Made by a program: the position numbers and the translations under genes. A stretch of 64,000 nt of DNA from Actinomadura sp. WMMA1423 (GTDB lineage Bacteria > Actinomycetota > Actinomycetes > Streptosporangiales > Streptosporangiaceae), in NCBI RefSeq assembly GCF_006547145.1, contig NZ_CP041244.1, forward strand, positions 4,402,001 to 4,466,000, read 5' to 3'. Positions 27,132 to 35,965 of this stretch are shown piece by piece. The notes beneath the pieces are model-generated. The model saw only the letters and a program-made list of their open reading frames with translations, did no database searches and was not told the origin of the DNA. Position 1 is the first letter of the stretch, and each line of letters opens with the position of its first letter.

Positions 27132-27204
27132 CCGTCGTCCGGGGCGGCCCGGACGCGCACGTGTTCCCACCAGGGCGGAGCACGGCCCTCCCGCGCGCGC
27201 ATTC

Positions 27205-27223
27205 ATCTGACGCCCCATCAGAT
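27205..27223. promoter_or_regulatory. Operator upstream of acyl-CoA ligase gene
   Basis: ATCTGAC-GCCCC-ATCAGAT is a near-perfect dyad 30 bases before the ligase start and matches the cluster consensus CTGAC-N5-GTCAG with one change. Confidence 0.75.
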
Positions 27224-27244
27224 ATTTCCCTTTCCGAGGTTAAA

Positions 27245-27259
27245 CTGACGGCATGTCAG
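27245..27259. promoter_or_regulatory. Second operator, overlapping the ligase start codon
   Basis: CTGAC-GGCAT-GTCAG is a perfect inverted repeat that contains the ATG (27253). It lies 40 bases from the centre of the upstream site, about four helical turns, a spacing that would suit two repressor dimers on one face of the DNA. Confidence 0.75.
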
Positions 27260-29382
27260 ATCACAGCCCTTCCCGGGCCGAGGACACCGAACGGGACGTG
27301 AGCGGCCGGGTCCTGGCGCTCCGCGACGAGGATCTCGGCGTGTTCTTCAGGCCGCGCACGCTCGCGGTCGTCGGCGCCTCCGACTCGCCGGGGCGGCCGA
27401 ACACCGCCGTCTACCGGCGGCTGCGCGCCTGGGCCGAGCGCGTCGGCGCCCGCGTCCATCCGGTCAACCCCGGACGCGACCGGGTGGACGGCGAGCCCTG
27501 CCACCGGACGGTGGCCGACGTGCCCGAGCCCATCGACGTCGCCGCCGTCCTGGTCGGCGACCCGTCGGGGGTGCTCGACGAGCTCGCGGCCGTCCGCGCC
27601 CGCTTCGCCGTGGTATTCGCGTCCGGCTTCGCCGAGCTGGGCGACGAGGGCAGGGACGCCCAGGAGCGGATGGGGCGGCTCGCGCTGGACGGGCCCCGGG
27701 TGCTGGGCCCGAACACCAACCTCAACGCGTTCGAGGAGTTCCGCGACGACCTGGACGGTCCCGCGATCGCGCTCATCTCGCAGAGCGGCCACCAGGGGCG
27801 TCCCGTCTTCCAGGCGCAGGAGCTCGGCGTCCGGGTGTCGCACTGGGCGCCGACCGGCAACGAGGCCGACCTGGAGTTCGCCGACTTCCTCCGGCACTTC
27901 GCCGACCTGCCGGAGGTCGGCGCGGTGGCCGGATACGTCGAGGGGTTCAAGGACGGCCGCACCCTGATGCTCGCCGCCGACCACGCCGCCCGGCGCGGCG
28001 TGCCGGTCGTCGTGGTGAAGGTCGGACGGACCCGGGACGGCGCCTCGATGGCCGCCTCGCACACCGGCAAGCTCACCGGGTCCGACGCGGTCGCCTCCGC
28101 CGTGCTCGGGCAGTTCGGCGTGACCCGGGTCGACGGCCTCGACGAACTGCTCGACACCTCCACGCTGCTCGCCCGCGCGAAGCCGCCGGCGAGCGGCGGG
28201 GTCTGCGTGTACGCCATCTCGGGCGGCACCGGCGCGCACATGGCCGACCTGTGCTCGGCGGCCGGCCTGGAACTGCCCGAGCTGTCGGCCGAGACGCAGA
28301 AGACGCTGCACCAGTGGATCCCCGGCTACCTGCGGGTCTCCAACCCGGTCGACAACGGCGGCCATCCGGTCGGCGACTGGCGCGGCCGCCGCATCCTGGA
28401 GGCGCTCGTCGCCGATCCGGCGGTCGGGGTGCTGATCTGCCCGATCACCGGGGCGTTCCCCCCGATGAGCGACGTCCTGGCCCGGGACCTCGCCGACATC
28501 GCCGAGCGCACCGACAAGCCGGTCTGCGTCGTGTGGGGATCACCGGCCGGAACCGAGCCGGCCTACCGGGACATCCTGCTCGGATCGCGGCGGCTGGCGG
28601 TGTTCCGCACCTTCGCCAACTGCGTCGGGGCGGTGCGCGCCTACCTCGGCTTCCACGAGTTCCAGGCCCGCTACCGGTCCCCGTTCTCCGACGTGCCGCG
28701 CACCCCCTCGCCCGCCGCCGCCGAGGCGCGGCGGCTGCTCGCCGCCGGTCCCGCCTCGGAGCACACCGCCAAGGAACTGCTGCGCGCGTACGGGATCCGG
28801 ACCCCCCGCGAGGAGCTGGTGGGCAGCGCCACGGCGGCGGCCCGCGCCGCGGCGTCGGTCGGGTTCCCGGTCGTCCTGAAGGGGTGCGGGCCGGGCATGG
28901 CACACAAGTCCGACCTCGGGCTGGTGCGTCTGGACCTGCGCTCGGCGGCGCAGGTGCGCGAGGCGTACCGGCGGGTCACCGCACACGCCGGGGTCGACGC
29001 GGCGCTGGTCTGCGAGCAGGTGCGGGGCGGCGTCGAGACGGTCGTCGGCCTGGCCCACGACGAGTTGTTCGGGCCCACGGTGATGGCGGGCCTGGGCGGG
29101 GTCTTCGTGGAGGTGTTCCAGGACGTGGCCTTCCGGGTCCCGCCGTTCGACGCCGCCGAGGCCCACCGGATGCTGGCCGGGCTGCGCGGGTTCGCGCTAC
29201 TGGACGGTGCCCGGGGCAGGCCGAGGGCGGACGTCGGCGCGCTCGTCGACGTGATCATGAAGGTGCAGCGGATGGGGCTGGAGCTGGACGGAGTGCTCTC
29301 CGAGCTGGACGTCAACCCCCTCGCCGTCCTGCCGGACGGTGCCGTCGCACTGGACGCGCTGGCCGTCACGACACCTGCCTGA
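27253..29382 (+). CDS. NDP-forming acyl-CoA synthetase (acetate-CoA ligase family)
   Basis: The protein has 709 residues. An N-terminal CoA-binding Rossmann domain (TLAVVGASDSPGRPN) is followed by succinyl-CoA-synthetase-like domains with ASHTGKLTGSDAV, whose His270 is the expected phosphohistidine. A C-terminal ATP-grasp domain (KELLRAYGIRTPREELV, GFPVVLKGCGPGMAHKSDLGLV, LDVNPLAVLPDG) completes it. It would convert a carboxylic acid to its CoA thioester with ATP giving ADP and phosphate. The single-chain alpha-beta fusion is complete. The two operators at its start tie it to the TetR gene just upstream. The substrate is unknown. Confidence 0.9.
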   Translation: MSDHSPSRAEDTERDVSGRVLALRDEDLGVFFRPRTLAVVGASDSPGRPNTAVYRRLRAWAERVGARVHPVNPGRDRVDGEPCHRTVADVPEPIDVAAVLVGDPSGVLDELAAVRARFAVVFASGFAELGDEGRDAQERMGRLALDGPRVLGPNTNLNAFEEFRDDLDGPAIALISQSGHQGRPVFQAQELGVRVSHWAPTGNEADLEFADFLRHFADLPEVGAVAGYVEGFKDGRTLMLAADHAARRGVPVVVVKVGRTRDGASMAASHTGKLTGSDAVASAVLGQFGVTRVDGLDELLDTSTLLARAKPPASGGVCVYAISGGTGAHMADLCSAAGLELPELSAETQKTLHQWIPGYLRVSNPVDNGGHPVGDWRGRRILEALVADPAVGVLICPITGAFPPMSDVLARDLADIAERTDKPVCVVWGSPAGTEPAYRDILLGSRRLAVFRTFANCVGAVRAYLGFHEFQARYRSPFSDVPRTPSPAAAEARRLLAAGPASEHTAKELLRAYGIRTPREELVGSATAAARAAASVGFPVVLKGCGPGMAHKSDLGLVRLDLRSAAQVREAYRRVTAHAGVDAALVCEQVRGGVETVVGLAHDELFGPTVMAGLGGVFVEVFQDVAFRVPPFDAAEAHRMLAGLRGFALLDGARGRPRADVGALVDVIMKVQRMGLELDGVLSELDVNPLAVLPDGAVALDALAVTTPA

Positions 29383-29393
29383 CGGGCCGTCAG
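29379..29393. promoter_or_regulatory. Operator at the ligase stop codon
   Basis: CTGAC-GGGCC-GTCAG is a perfect repeat of the cluster motif, overlapping the TGA of the ligase gene, 51 bases before the next site. Together they probably control the amidohydrolase promoter. Confidence 0.65.
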
Positions 29394-29443
29394 TTTCACT
29401 CGCCGACCACCTTCCGGAATCGGCGGCGCGCCGTTACCTTGTT

Positions 29444-29460
29444 TCTGACGACCCATCAGA
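29444..29460. promoter_or_regulatory. Operator upstream of amidohydrolase gene
   Basis: TCTGAC-GACCC-ATCAGA lies 19 bases before the ATG at 29480 and matches the cluster consensus with one change in the second arm. Confidence 0.75.
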
Positions 29461-29479
29461 TTTAGTTCGGATGTGAGAC

Positions 29480-30685
29480 ATGAGTCTGTCCTTCGGCGAG
29501 CTACCGAAGATCATCAGCGTGGACGACCACGTCGTCGAGCCCCCGCACGTCTGGCAGAACTGGCTGCCCGCCGCGCTCCGCGACCGCGGCCCCCGGGTCG
29601 AGCGCCGGGGCATCGGCGCGATGGAGCACCTCGGCGGCGGCACCTACCGCCAGACCTTCGACGACGAGGGCCCGCAGGCCGACTGCTGGATCTACGAGGA
29701 CCTCGTCTACATCCACAAGCGGCACGTCGCCGCCGTGGGGTTCGACCGCGACGACATGACGATGTCCCCCATCACCTACGACGAGATGCGGCCGGGCTGC
29801 TGGGATCCCAAGGCCCGGGTCGCCGACATGGAGCTCAACCATGTCGAGGCGTCGCTGTGCTTCCCGACCTTCCCCCGGTTCTGCGGGCAGACCTTCACCG
29901 AGGCCAAGGACCGCGAGCTCGGTCTGGCCTGCGTGCGGGCCTACAACGACTGGATGGTCGAGGAGTGGTGCGGCGACTCGGGCGGGCGGCTGATCCCGCT
30001 CTGCCTGATCCCGCTCTGGGACGCCGAGCTCGCGGCGCGGGAGGTGCGCCGCAACGCCGCGCGGGGCGTGCGCGCGGTCTGCTTCAGCGAGATCCCGCCG
30101 CACCTCGGGCTGCCGAGCGTCCACTCCGGCGCGTGGGACCCGTTCTTCGCCGCCTGCCAGGAGACCGGCACGGTCGTGAACATGCACATCGGGTCGTCGT
30201 CCAGGATGCCGGCCACGTCCGCCGACGCGCCGCCCGCGGTCTCCGCCGCGCTCTCGTTCAACAACGCGATGGCCTCGCTGTGCGACTTCCTGTTCTCCGG
30301 GGTCCTGGTCCGCTTCCCGCAACTGGAGGTGGCGTACTCGGAGGGGCAGATCGGCTGGCTGCCCTACGTCCTGGAGCGGGTGGACGACGTGTGGGAGGAG
30401 CACCGGGCCTGGGGCGGCGTGCGGGACACCATCCCCGAGCCGCCGTCGGTCTACTTCCACCGCCAGGTGTACGGGTGCTTCTTCCGCGACGTGCACGGGC
30501 TGGAGTCGCTCCACCGGATCGGCGTCGACCGGGTGACCTTCGAGACCGACTACCCGCACACCGACTCGACCTGGCCGCACACCAGGAAGGTGGCCGAGGA
30601 GATGTTCCAGGGCCTGGACGCCGAGACCGTCTACAAGATCACACGCGGCAACGCGATCCGGATGCTGAAGCTCGACCTGGTCTGA
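29480..30685 (+). CDS. Amidohydrolase-2 (ACMSD-like) family enzyme
   Basis: The product has 401 residues. The metal-site signature IISVDDHVVEP is at the N-terminus, VNMHIGSSS supplies a central His, and FETDYPHTDSTWPHT carries the C-terminal Asp/His region. Members decarboxylate or hydrolyse aromatic- or ring-derived acids. In this cluster it could cleave the imported compound or an intermediate (inference). Two operators precede it and a strong bidirectional terminator follows, so it is probably transcribed alone from the regulated promoter. The TIM-barrel signatures give good family confidence; the reaction is not assignable. Confidence 0.85.
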   Translation: MSLSFGELPKIISVDDHVVEPPHVWQNWLPAALRDRGPRVERRGIGAMEHLGGGTYRQTFDDEGPQADCWIYEDLVYIHKRHVAAVGFDRDDMTMSPITYDEMRPGCWDPKARVADMELNHVEASLCFPTFPRFCGQTFTEAKDRELGLACVRAYNDWMVEEWCGDSGGRLIPLCLIPLWDAELAAREVRRNAARGVRAVCFSEIPPHLGLPSVHSGAWDPFFAACQETGTVVNMHIGSSSRMPATSADAPPAVSAALSFNNAMASLCDFLFSGVLVRFPQLEVAYSEGQIGWLPYVLERVDDVWEEHRAWGGVRDTIPEPPSVYFHRQVYGCFFRDVHGLESLHRIGVDRVTFETDYPHTDSTWPHTRKVAEEMFQGLDAETVYKITRGNAIRMLKLDLV

Positions 30686-30742
30686 GCGGGCCCCCGCCGC
30701 CACCGCGCGGCGGGACCTCCCGCGACACCACCGGAACGCCGT

Positions 30743-30777
30743 ACGGCCCCGGAACCGTCTCCCGGTTCCGGGGCCGT
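30743..30777. terminator. Bidirectional hairpin terminator
   Basis: Perfect 15-base arms at 30743-30757 and 30763-30777 (CGGTTCCGGGGCCGT on the right) flank a 5-base loop. It lies between the convergent amidohydrolase and binding-protein genes. No long U tract follows, as is usual in actinobacteria. Confidence 0.85.
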
Positions 30778-30801
30778 GCCATGCCCTGCCGTGTGGCGGG
30801 G

Positions 30802-31932
30802 TCAGGGCTTGTGGCCCACGGCCTCCGCGTAGAAGGTGCGGTCGACGGCCTCCGACTCGGGCACCGTCCTGCCCAGGGCGCCGCCCTCGACGTAGGCCTT
30901 CTGCAACCGGTCGGTGGTGCCCTTGCGGATCTCCCAGTCCCAGATCGGGGCCGGGACCGCGGTGAGGATCTCCGGCTTGAGGTTGAGGCTCGACGCGAGC
31001 TCCCCGACGAACGCGGCGCTCTTCTTGTAGTCCCCTACGAAGTAGGTGTTCACGATCCGGATCAGCGCGCGGACGAACGCCACGCCCGCGTCCGGGTTCT
31101 CACGCAGCATCCCCGGCCCGTAGATCAGGCCGCCGAGCGGTTCGCCGAGGGGCTGGCCGCCGAGGAACTGGATCCCGGGCTTGCCGTCCACCTGCTTCCA
31201 GACCGGGTCGACCATCCAGGCCGCGTCCACTCCCCCGTTCTCCAGCGCGGTCACCGTGTCGGCGGGCCCGGTCAGGCTGGTGAAGCGGACCTTCTTGAGA
31301 CTGGTGCCGTGCCGGCCGAGCACCTGGCTCATCGGGTAGGTGATCACGCTGCCCTTGCCGATGAGCGAGCCGATCTGCGCGTCGTCGAGCTTGGCGGCCT
31401 CGGGCGCGGTCCCGTTCGGGACGCGGGCCCAGAGCCCCGACTTGGACTTCGGGTTGGACGAGTAGTTGCCGAGCACCCAGCGCAGCTCGAACTTCTGCTG
31501 GAGGCCGTTGAAGAACGCGGCCTCGGGGGCGGACCACATCGCGTCGAGGTCGCCTTTGGCCAGCAGCGGGATCGAGTCGGCGACCGGGAGCTGCTTGAAC
31601 TCCACCTCCAGGTTCTCCTTGGCGAACTCGCCCTTGGCGATGCCGAGCTTGAGCGGGGCCACGAACTCGGCCGATCCGGTGCTGGAGGACACCGTGATCT
31701 TGGTTTTCCTCGCCAGCGGCTTCGGCGCGGGGGCGCCGGCCTTGCACCGGGCCGGGGCGCGGTCGGGGGCCAGGTCGGCTGGATCGCTCCAAGCCGCCGC
31801 GCCGCAGTCCGCCACCGGGCTGATCGGACGTGCCTTGCGCGGGGAGTCGGCGCTGACGGCGCCCTCCCCGCCGCACGCGCCGGCGGCGAGCGCCACCGCG
31901 GCGACGATCGGAACGAACAGGGGGATTCTCAT
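30802..31932 (-). CDS. ABC substrate-binding lipoprotein (SsuA/TauA/NMT1-like)
   Basis: The product has 376 residues. The signal peptide with lipobox (AVALAAGACGG) gives a lipid-anchored protein. The mature part has features of the sulfonate/nitrate/taurine binding class (SAEFVAPLKLGIAKGEFAKENLEVE, GDLDAMWSAPEAAFFNG, GGVDAAWMVDPVWKQ). An insertion of ~45 residues between lipobox and core contains two cysteines (residues ~43 and 63). A GGAGGA ribosome site precedes the ATG. It is last in the ATPase-permease-binding protein operon under the CTGAC operator at 33698, so the ligand is likely the substrate of the cluster. Confidence 0.88.
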   Translation of the reverse strand: MRIPLFVPIVAAVALAAGACGGEGAVSADSPRKARPISPVADCGAAAWSDPADLAPDRAPARCKAGAPAPKPLARKTKITVSSSTGSAEFVAPLKLGIAKGEFAKENLEVEFKQLPVADSIPLLAKGDLDAMWSAPEAAFFNGLQQKFELRWVLGNYSSNPKSKSGLWARVPNGTAPEAAKLDDAQIGSLIGKGSVITYPMSQVLGRHGTSLKKVRFTSLTGPADTVTALENGGVDAAWMVDPVWKQVDGKPGIQFLGGQPLGEPLGGLIYGPGMLRENPDAGVAFVRALIRIVNTYFVGDYKKSAAFVGELASSLNLKPEILTAVPAPIWDWEIRKGTTDRLQKAYVEGGALGRTVPESEAVDRTFYAEAVGHKP

Positions 31933-31959
31933 CTTGTCCTCCGGCAGTGGAACGCCTGG

Positions 31960-32835
31960 TCAGGTACGGACGCGGTCGCGGTCACCGGGCGCCCAGGGGG
32001 TCAGCCGCCGGCCGAGGAAGCGGATGATCTCGGAGAAGACCACGCCGAGGACCGCGACGCAGACGATGCCGACGTACATCACGTCGTTCTGGAACAGCGC
32101 CCGCGAGTTGAAGATCAGGTAGCCCAGCCCGTCGGTCGCCGCGACGAACTCCGAGGCCACGATGACCAGGACGGACACCCCCGCCGCGATCCGGGCCCCG
32201 ACCATGATCTGGGGCAGCGCGCCGGGCAGCAGGACGTGCCGGAACATCTGCCACCGGCCCGCCCCGAAGACCGCGCCCGCCTCGCGGTACCCCTCGGGGA
32301 CGGCCAGGAACGCCGACATCGTGGAGATCCACACGAAGAAGAAGACGGTGGCGGCCACCAGCGCGAGCTGGGGCCCCTCGCCGATGCCGAACATGTTGAG
32401 GAAGATCGGCAGCAGCGCCAGCTTCGGCACCACGTAGAGCGCGTCGAGCAGGGGCTCCAGCGCGGCGCGGACCGTCCGCGAGGTCCCCATCACCAGCCCG
32501 AGCAGCGCGCCGATGCCGGTGCCGATCAGGAAGCCGAGGACGACCCGGCGGGTCGTCACCCACACGTCCGGCCACAGCCTGCCGTCCACGGCCAGATCCC
32601 ACCCGTTGGCGACGATGGTCGTCGGCGCCGGGTACAGCCGCGCGTCGATCCAGCCCTGGTCCGAGGCGACCTGCCACAGCCCGATCAGGACGACGGGGAC
32701 GCCGATCGCCAGCCCGAGCTCCAGCGCGCGCCGGCGGGCCGCGGCCCCGGCCGGGGACCGCTCGGCGGCTCCCGGTTCGCGCACGATGACCCGCTCCTGC
32801 GCCGTCGCCGCCCGAAGGGTCTGCCGTCCGCTCAT
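31960..32835 (-). CDS. ABC transporter permease (SsuC/TauC-like)
   Basis: The product has 291 residues with about six transmembrane helices. The BPD permease signature EAGAVFGAGRWQMFRHVLLPGALPQIMVG is the EAA loop that docks on the ATPase. Its start overlaps the ATPase stop (ATGA), and the binding protein follows 27 bases downstream. It imports the cluster substrate together with those proteins. Confidence 0.9.
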   Translation of the reverse strand: MSGRQTLRAATAQERVIVREPGAAERSPAGAAARRRALELGLAIGVPVVLIGLWQVASDQGWIDARLYPAPTTIVANGWDLAVDGRLWPDVWVTTRRVVLGFLIGTGIGALLGLVMGTSRTVRAALEPLLDALYVVPKLALLPIFLNMFGIGEGPQLALVAATVFFFVWISTMSAFLAVPEGYREAGAVFGAGRWQMFRHVLLPGALPQIMVGARIAAGVSVLVIVASEFVAATDGLGYLIFNSRALFQNDVMYVGIVCVAVLGVVFSEIIRFLGRRLTPWAPGDRDRVRT

Positions 32836-33662
32836 CTCGCGCCGCCTCCAGCCGGTTCGATCTCGCCCCGAAGCAGGTCCCACAGCTCGGCCTTCAGCTC
32901 CGCGCACTCGGGCGAGTGCCGGACGTCCCCGCTGCGGGGGCGGCCGAACGGAGGGGTGCGCTCGGCCAGGACGCGGCCGGGGCGGGCGCTCATCACCAGC
33001 ACCCGGTCGCCGAGGACGATGGCCTCCTCCAGGCTGTGCGTCACGAACAGGACGGTGCGCCGGTCCGCCTCGCAGATCGCCAGCAGCTCCTCCTGGAGGA
33101 TGGTGCGCAGCTGCGCGTCGAGCGCGGCGAACGGCTCGTCCATCAGCAGGACCTCCGGCTCGACGGCGAGGGCCCGGGCGATCGACACGCGCTGCCGCAT
33201 GCCGCCCGACAGCGCGGCGGGGTAGGCGTCGGCGAAGTCGGTCAGGCCCATCCGGGAGAGCCAGTCGCGGGCCCGCCTCGTCGCCTCCTTGCGCCGGACG
33301 CCCTGGACGTCCAGCCCGAAGCGGACATTGGCCAGCACCGTCTTCCAGGGGTAGATGCCGTAGTCCTGGAAGATCATCGCGGCCGGGTGCGGGGCGGTGG
33401 CGCGGATCTCCAGGCGTCCCGCGCTCGGCCGCAGCAGCCCGGCGACCAGCCGCAGGAACGTCGACTTGCCGCATCCGGACGGTCCGACGACGCAGCAGAA
33501 CTCGCCCGCCGTGATGTCGAGGTCGATCGGCCCGAGGGCGTGCACGTCCGCGCGGCCCCGGCGGAACCGGCGCTCGATCCCGGACGCGCGGACGGCGGCG
33601 GGCGGTGGCTCCGGATCGTGCCGTGGGATCGCAGAACTCGTTCTGTTCTGGGCGAGTTCCAT
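32832..33662 (-). CDS. ABC transporter ATPase (SsuB/TauB-like)
   Basis: The product is 276 residues from ATG 33662, which has an excellent GGAGGTGAG ribosome site at about 33666-33674; the longer frame to 33722 is rejected. Walker A VVGPSGCGKST, signature LSGGMRQRVSIARAL, Walker B EVLLMDEPFAALD and switch VTHSLEEA are all present. It is first in the importer operon and is preceded by a CTGAC-type operator 36 bases upstream. Confidence 0.93.
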   Translation of the reverse strand: MELAQNRTSSAIPRHDPEPPPAAVRASGIERRFRRGRADVHALGPIDLDITAGEFCCVVGPSGCGKSTFLRLVAGLLRPSAGRLEIRATAPHPAAMIFQDYGIYPWKTVLANVRFGLDVQGVRRKEATRRARDWLSRMGLTDFADAYPAALSGGMRQRVSIARALAVEPEVLLMDEPFAALDAQLRTILQEELLAICEADRRTVLFVTHSLEEAIVLGDRVLVMSARPGRVLAERTPPFGRPRSGDVRHSPECAELKAELWDLLRGEIEPAGGGAR

Positions 33663-33697
33663 GGTCTCACCTCCAAGGACGCAGTGGAAGTGACAAT

Positions 33698-33712
33698 ATG
33701 ACGGGTCGTCAG
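33698..33712. promoter_or_regulatory. Operator upstream of the importer operon
   Basis: ATGAC-GGGTC-GTCAG matches the cluster consensus with one change and lies 36 bases before the ATPase ATG, between it and the CoA-transferase end. This places the importer under the same TetR regulator. Confidence 0.7.
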
Positions 33713-33752
33713 ATATGTGCAATAGCCAACATCGACCGTCTCCGGGGCGAGG

Positions 33753-35045
33753 TCAGCCGCCCGGCGTGCCGGAGGCCGGGCGGGCGGCGCCCGCCGCGTC
33801 CGGTCCGCCCAGCGCGCCTGACGCGCGCAGCCGCGCGATCGCCGCCGCGTCGCGGCCGAGCACCTCGCGCAGGATCTCCGCGGTGTGCTCGCCCAGCTCC
33901 GGGGCGCGGCTCGGGATCCGGCGCGGCTCACCCACGAACCTGATCGGGCTCGGCAGCTGGTCGGTGCCGAGGCGCTCGGCCGGCAGCCAGGGCAGGCGGT
34001 CCTGGAACTGCGGGTCTGCGGCCAGGGTCCGGGGCGTGTTCACCGGCGCGATCGGCACGTCGTGCTCGGCGCCGAACGCGATCCATTCCGCGCTGCGGCG
34101 CCCGGCGAAGATCTCTTTCAGCTCGTCGCGCAGCACGGTGTCGCCGACGGCGTGGTCGGCGTAGCGCGAGCCCGGGTGCCGGTCGAACAGGTCGGGACGG
34201 CCGACGGCGGTACAGAAGTTGCGCCAGAGCTCTCGTTCGGAGGCCATGAGCAGGATGTGGCCGTCCGCGGTCGCGTAGAACTGGTAGCGCACCCCGCCGC
34301 GCATGCCGGCCGTGCCCGGCTCGCGGCGCCGGAACCCGTCGGCGCGGTTGCCGGTGACCTCGCTCTCGGGGCGCTCGTAGGCCCGCCAGGTCTCGCTGCG
34401 CAGCCAGTCCATCGACGCGGCGGCGTCCGACTGCGCGACCTCCAGCCGTCCTCCCACGCCGGTCGCCCGCGCCCGGACGACCGCGGCGAGGATGCCGAGG
34501 GCGGCGAACAGCGGCCCGGCGTTGATGCCCGTCGAGGGGTGCTCGGGGATCGCCCAGTGGCCGTCCCCGGTCGGCTCCGGGCGGACGAGCCCGGCCCAGG
34601 TGTCGAAGGCGACGCCGTGACTCGGCAGGTCGCGGTACGGGCCCGTCTCGCCGTACCCGGAGATGCCGCAGAACACCAGGCGCGGATTGACCTCGCCGAG
34701 CACGTCCGGCCCGACGCCGCGGCGCGCCAGGCCGCCCGGCCGCATCGCCTCCACGACGACGTCGGCACCCCTGGCCAGGTCGAGGAAGACCTCCCGCCCC
34801 TCGGCGGTGCGGAGGTCGAGCACGATGCTGCGCTTGCCCCGGCCGATGTGCAGGTGCATCAGCGACACCCCCGACACCAGCGGCCAGGTCGTCTCGCGGA
34901 GGTAGTCGCCCCGTGGCGGCTCGACCTTGATCACATCGGCGCCGAGGTCGGCCAGATGGGTGGTGGCGGCGCCGGGCCCGAGCATCGACGCCTCGACGAT
35001 CCGGACCCCGGCGAGCGGCGCGCCGGGCCTGGTGTGAGCTTCCAT
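33753..35045 (-). CDS. CaiB/BaiF family III CoA transferase
   Basis: The product is 430 residues from ATG 35045; GGAGG at 35056-35060 supports this over GTG 35054. Signatures are GVRIVEASMLGPGAATTHLADLGADVIKVEPP, HLHIGRGKRSIVLDL, VVVEAMRPGG, and SHGVAFDTWAGL, whose Asp is the family's catalytic carboxylate. It moves CoA between acyl groups and would provide a second route of activation besides the ADP-forming ligase. Two operators lie upstream. A short Ala/Gly/Pro-rich tail ends the protein. Confidence 0.9.
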   Translation of the reverse strand: MEAHTRPGAPLAGVRIVEASMLGPGAATTHLADLGADVIKVEPPRGDYLRETTWPLVSGVSLMHLHIGRGKRSIVLDLRTAEGREVFLDLARGADVVVEAMRPGGLARRGVGPDVLGEVNPRLVFCGISGYGETGPYRDLPSHGVAFDTWAGLVRPEPTGDGHWAIPEHPSTGINAGPLFAALGILAAVVRARATGVGGRLEVAQSDAAASMDWLRSETWRAYERPESEVTGNRADGFRRREPGTAGMRGGVRYQFYATADGHILLMASERELWRNFCTAVGRPDLFDRHPGSRYADHAVGDTVLRDELKEIFAGRRSAEWIAFGAEHDVPIAPVNTPRTLAADPQFQDRLPWLPAERLGTDQLPSPIRFVGEPRRIPSRAPELGEHTAEILREVLGRDAAAIARLRASGALGGPDAAGAARPASGTPGG

Positions 35046-35094
35046 CGGGACCACGCCTCCGAGTGCCGGCCGGACGGGCGGTGTCCCCCGCCCG

Positions 35095-35115
35095 AATCTG
35101 ACTGCCCGTCAGATT
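35095..35115. promoter_or_regulatory. Perfect operator upstream of the CoA transferase
   Basis: Eight-base arms AATCTGAC and GTCAGATT flank TGCCC with no mismatch, the best copy of the cluster motif. It is 50 bases before the CoA-transferase ATG. Confidence 0.8.
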
Positions 35116-35133
35116 ACCGCCGGGAGGACGCGG

Positions 35134-35148
35134 CTGAAAGCCCGTCAG
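35134..35148. promoter_or_regulatory. Secondary operator-like site
   Basis: CTGAA-AGCCC-GTCAG has one mismatch and lies 36 bases, centre to centre, from the perfect site. It is the last copy of the motif on the right. The rest of the region up to 35394 holds the leader of the next gene and no other feature I can support. Confidence 0.45.
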
Positions 35149-35394
35149 GTCGCCGGAGGAGGGGGGACGGCCGCGCGCCCGGAGAGCGGCCGCCGCACCG
35201 GCGGACCGCCTGCCCGCCTCCGCGGAATGGTCGCGTCGCGGCGCCGCAGGGGAATGCATGGGCAGTTCAAAACAAGTCGGAACCAATCGGTCGTCGCGTG
35301 CATCACATAAGGCGAAAAAAGGCGCGACGGCCCCGATGGACCCATCCTGTAGGGCCTCGCGCGCTCCCCCCGAATCGATCCATGGAGGATCTAC

Positions 35395-35940
35395 ATGCGG
35401 CGTGTCGCCACAGTGACCGTCCTTACCGGCGCTCTGGCCGCCGGTGTCCTGGCCGCCGGCCCGGCCGCGCAGGCGCAGACGAAGCCTTCCACCGGCAAGG
35501 AGGTGACCACCACCAGCCAGGGGGCGATCTCCAAGAAGGACCTCATCGCCGAGGCGCAGGCGTCGGGCCAGCCGTACACCGCCAAGGAGGCGAACACCAT
35601 CAGGGCGGCCCAGTCCTGCGGGTACTACCAGCGCACCCGCGGCCGCAAGGCCTCCAACGGGCGCTGGATCATCGCGGTGACCCAGCGTCTCACCTGGTGC
35701 TGGGACGGCCGCTACGTCCGCTCCTACCGGGCGAACTACAAGGCCTACACCTACAACAAGAACGTGTGGAGGTGGCGCGGCTGGGCCCAGAAGAAGGTCA
35801 CCCACCCCAGCAGCTGGGCCTACGTGACGTCCTACGCCCAGGGCGCGTTCTACTACACGGGCAACCGGCACACCTACAAGCCGTACGTCATCATCCGGGG
35901 CTACAAGAACGGCGGCTACGCGTGGAAGGCCGGCGGCTGA
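35395..35940 (+). CDS. Small secreted Tyr/Trp-rich protein
   Basis: The product has 181 residues with a clear signal peptide (VTVLTGALAAGVLAAGPAAQAQ, cut near residue 28) and a GGAGG ribosome site at 35383. The mature region has a Thr/Ser/Lys linker, then a compact aromatic-rich domain with two Cys (SCGYYQR and TWCWDGRYV), probably a disulphide. Many Tyr/Trp/Lys residues suggest a beta-rich extracellular fold. I do not recognise a named family. It is followed by a strong terminator and stands alone. Confidence 0.75.
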   Translation: MRRVATVTVLTGALAAGVLAAGPAAQAQTKPSTGKEVTTTSQGAISKKDLIAEAQASGQPYTAKEANTIRAAQSCGYYQRTRGRKASNGRWIIAVTQRLTWCWDGRYVRSYRANYKAYTYNKNVWRWRGWAQKKVTHPSSWAYVTSYAQGAFYYTGNRHTYKPYVIIRGYKNGGYAWKAGG

Positions 35941-35965
35941 GCCTGAGCACGGCCACCTCATGAAG

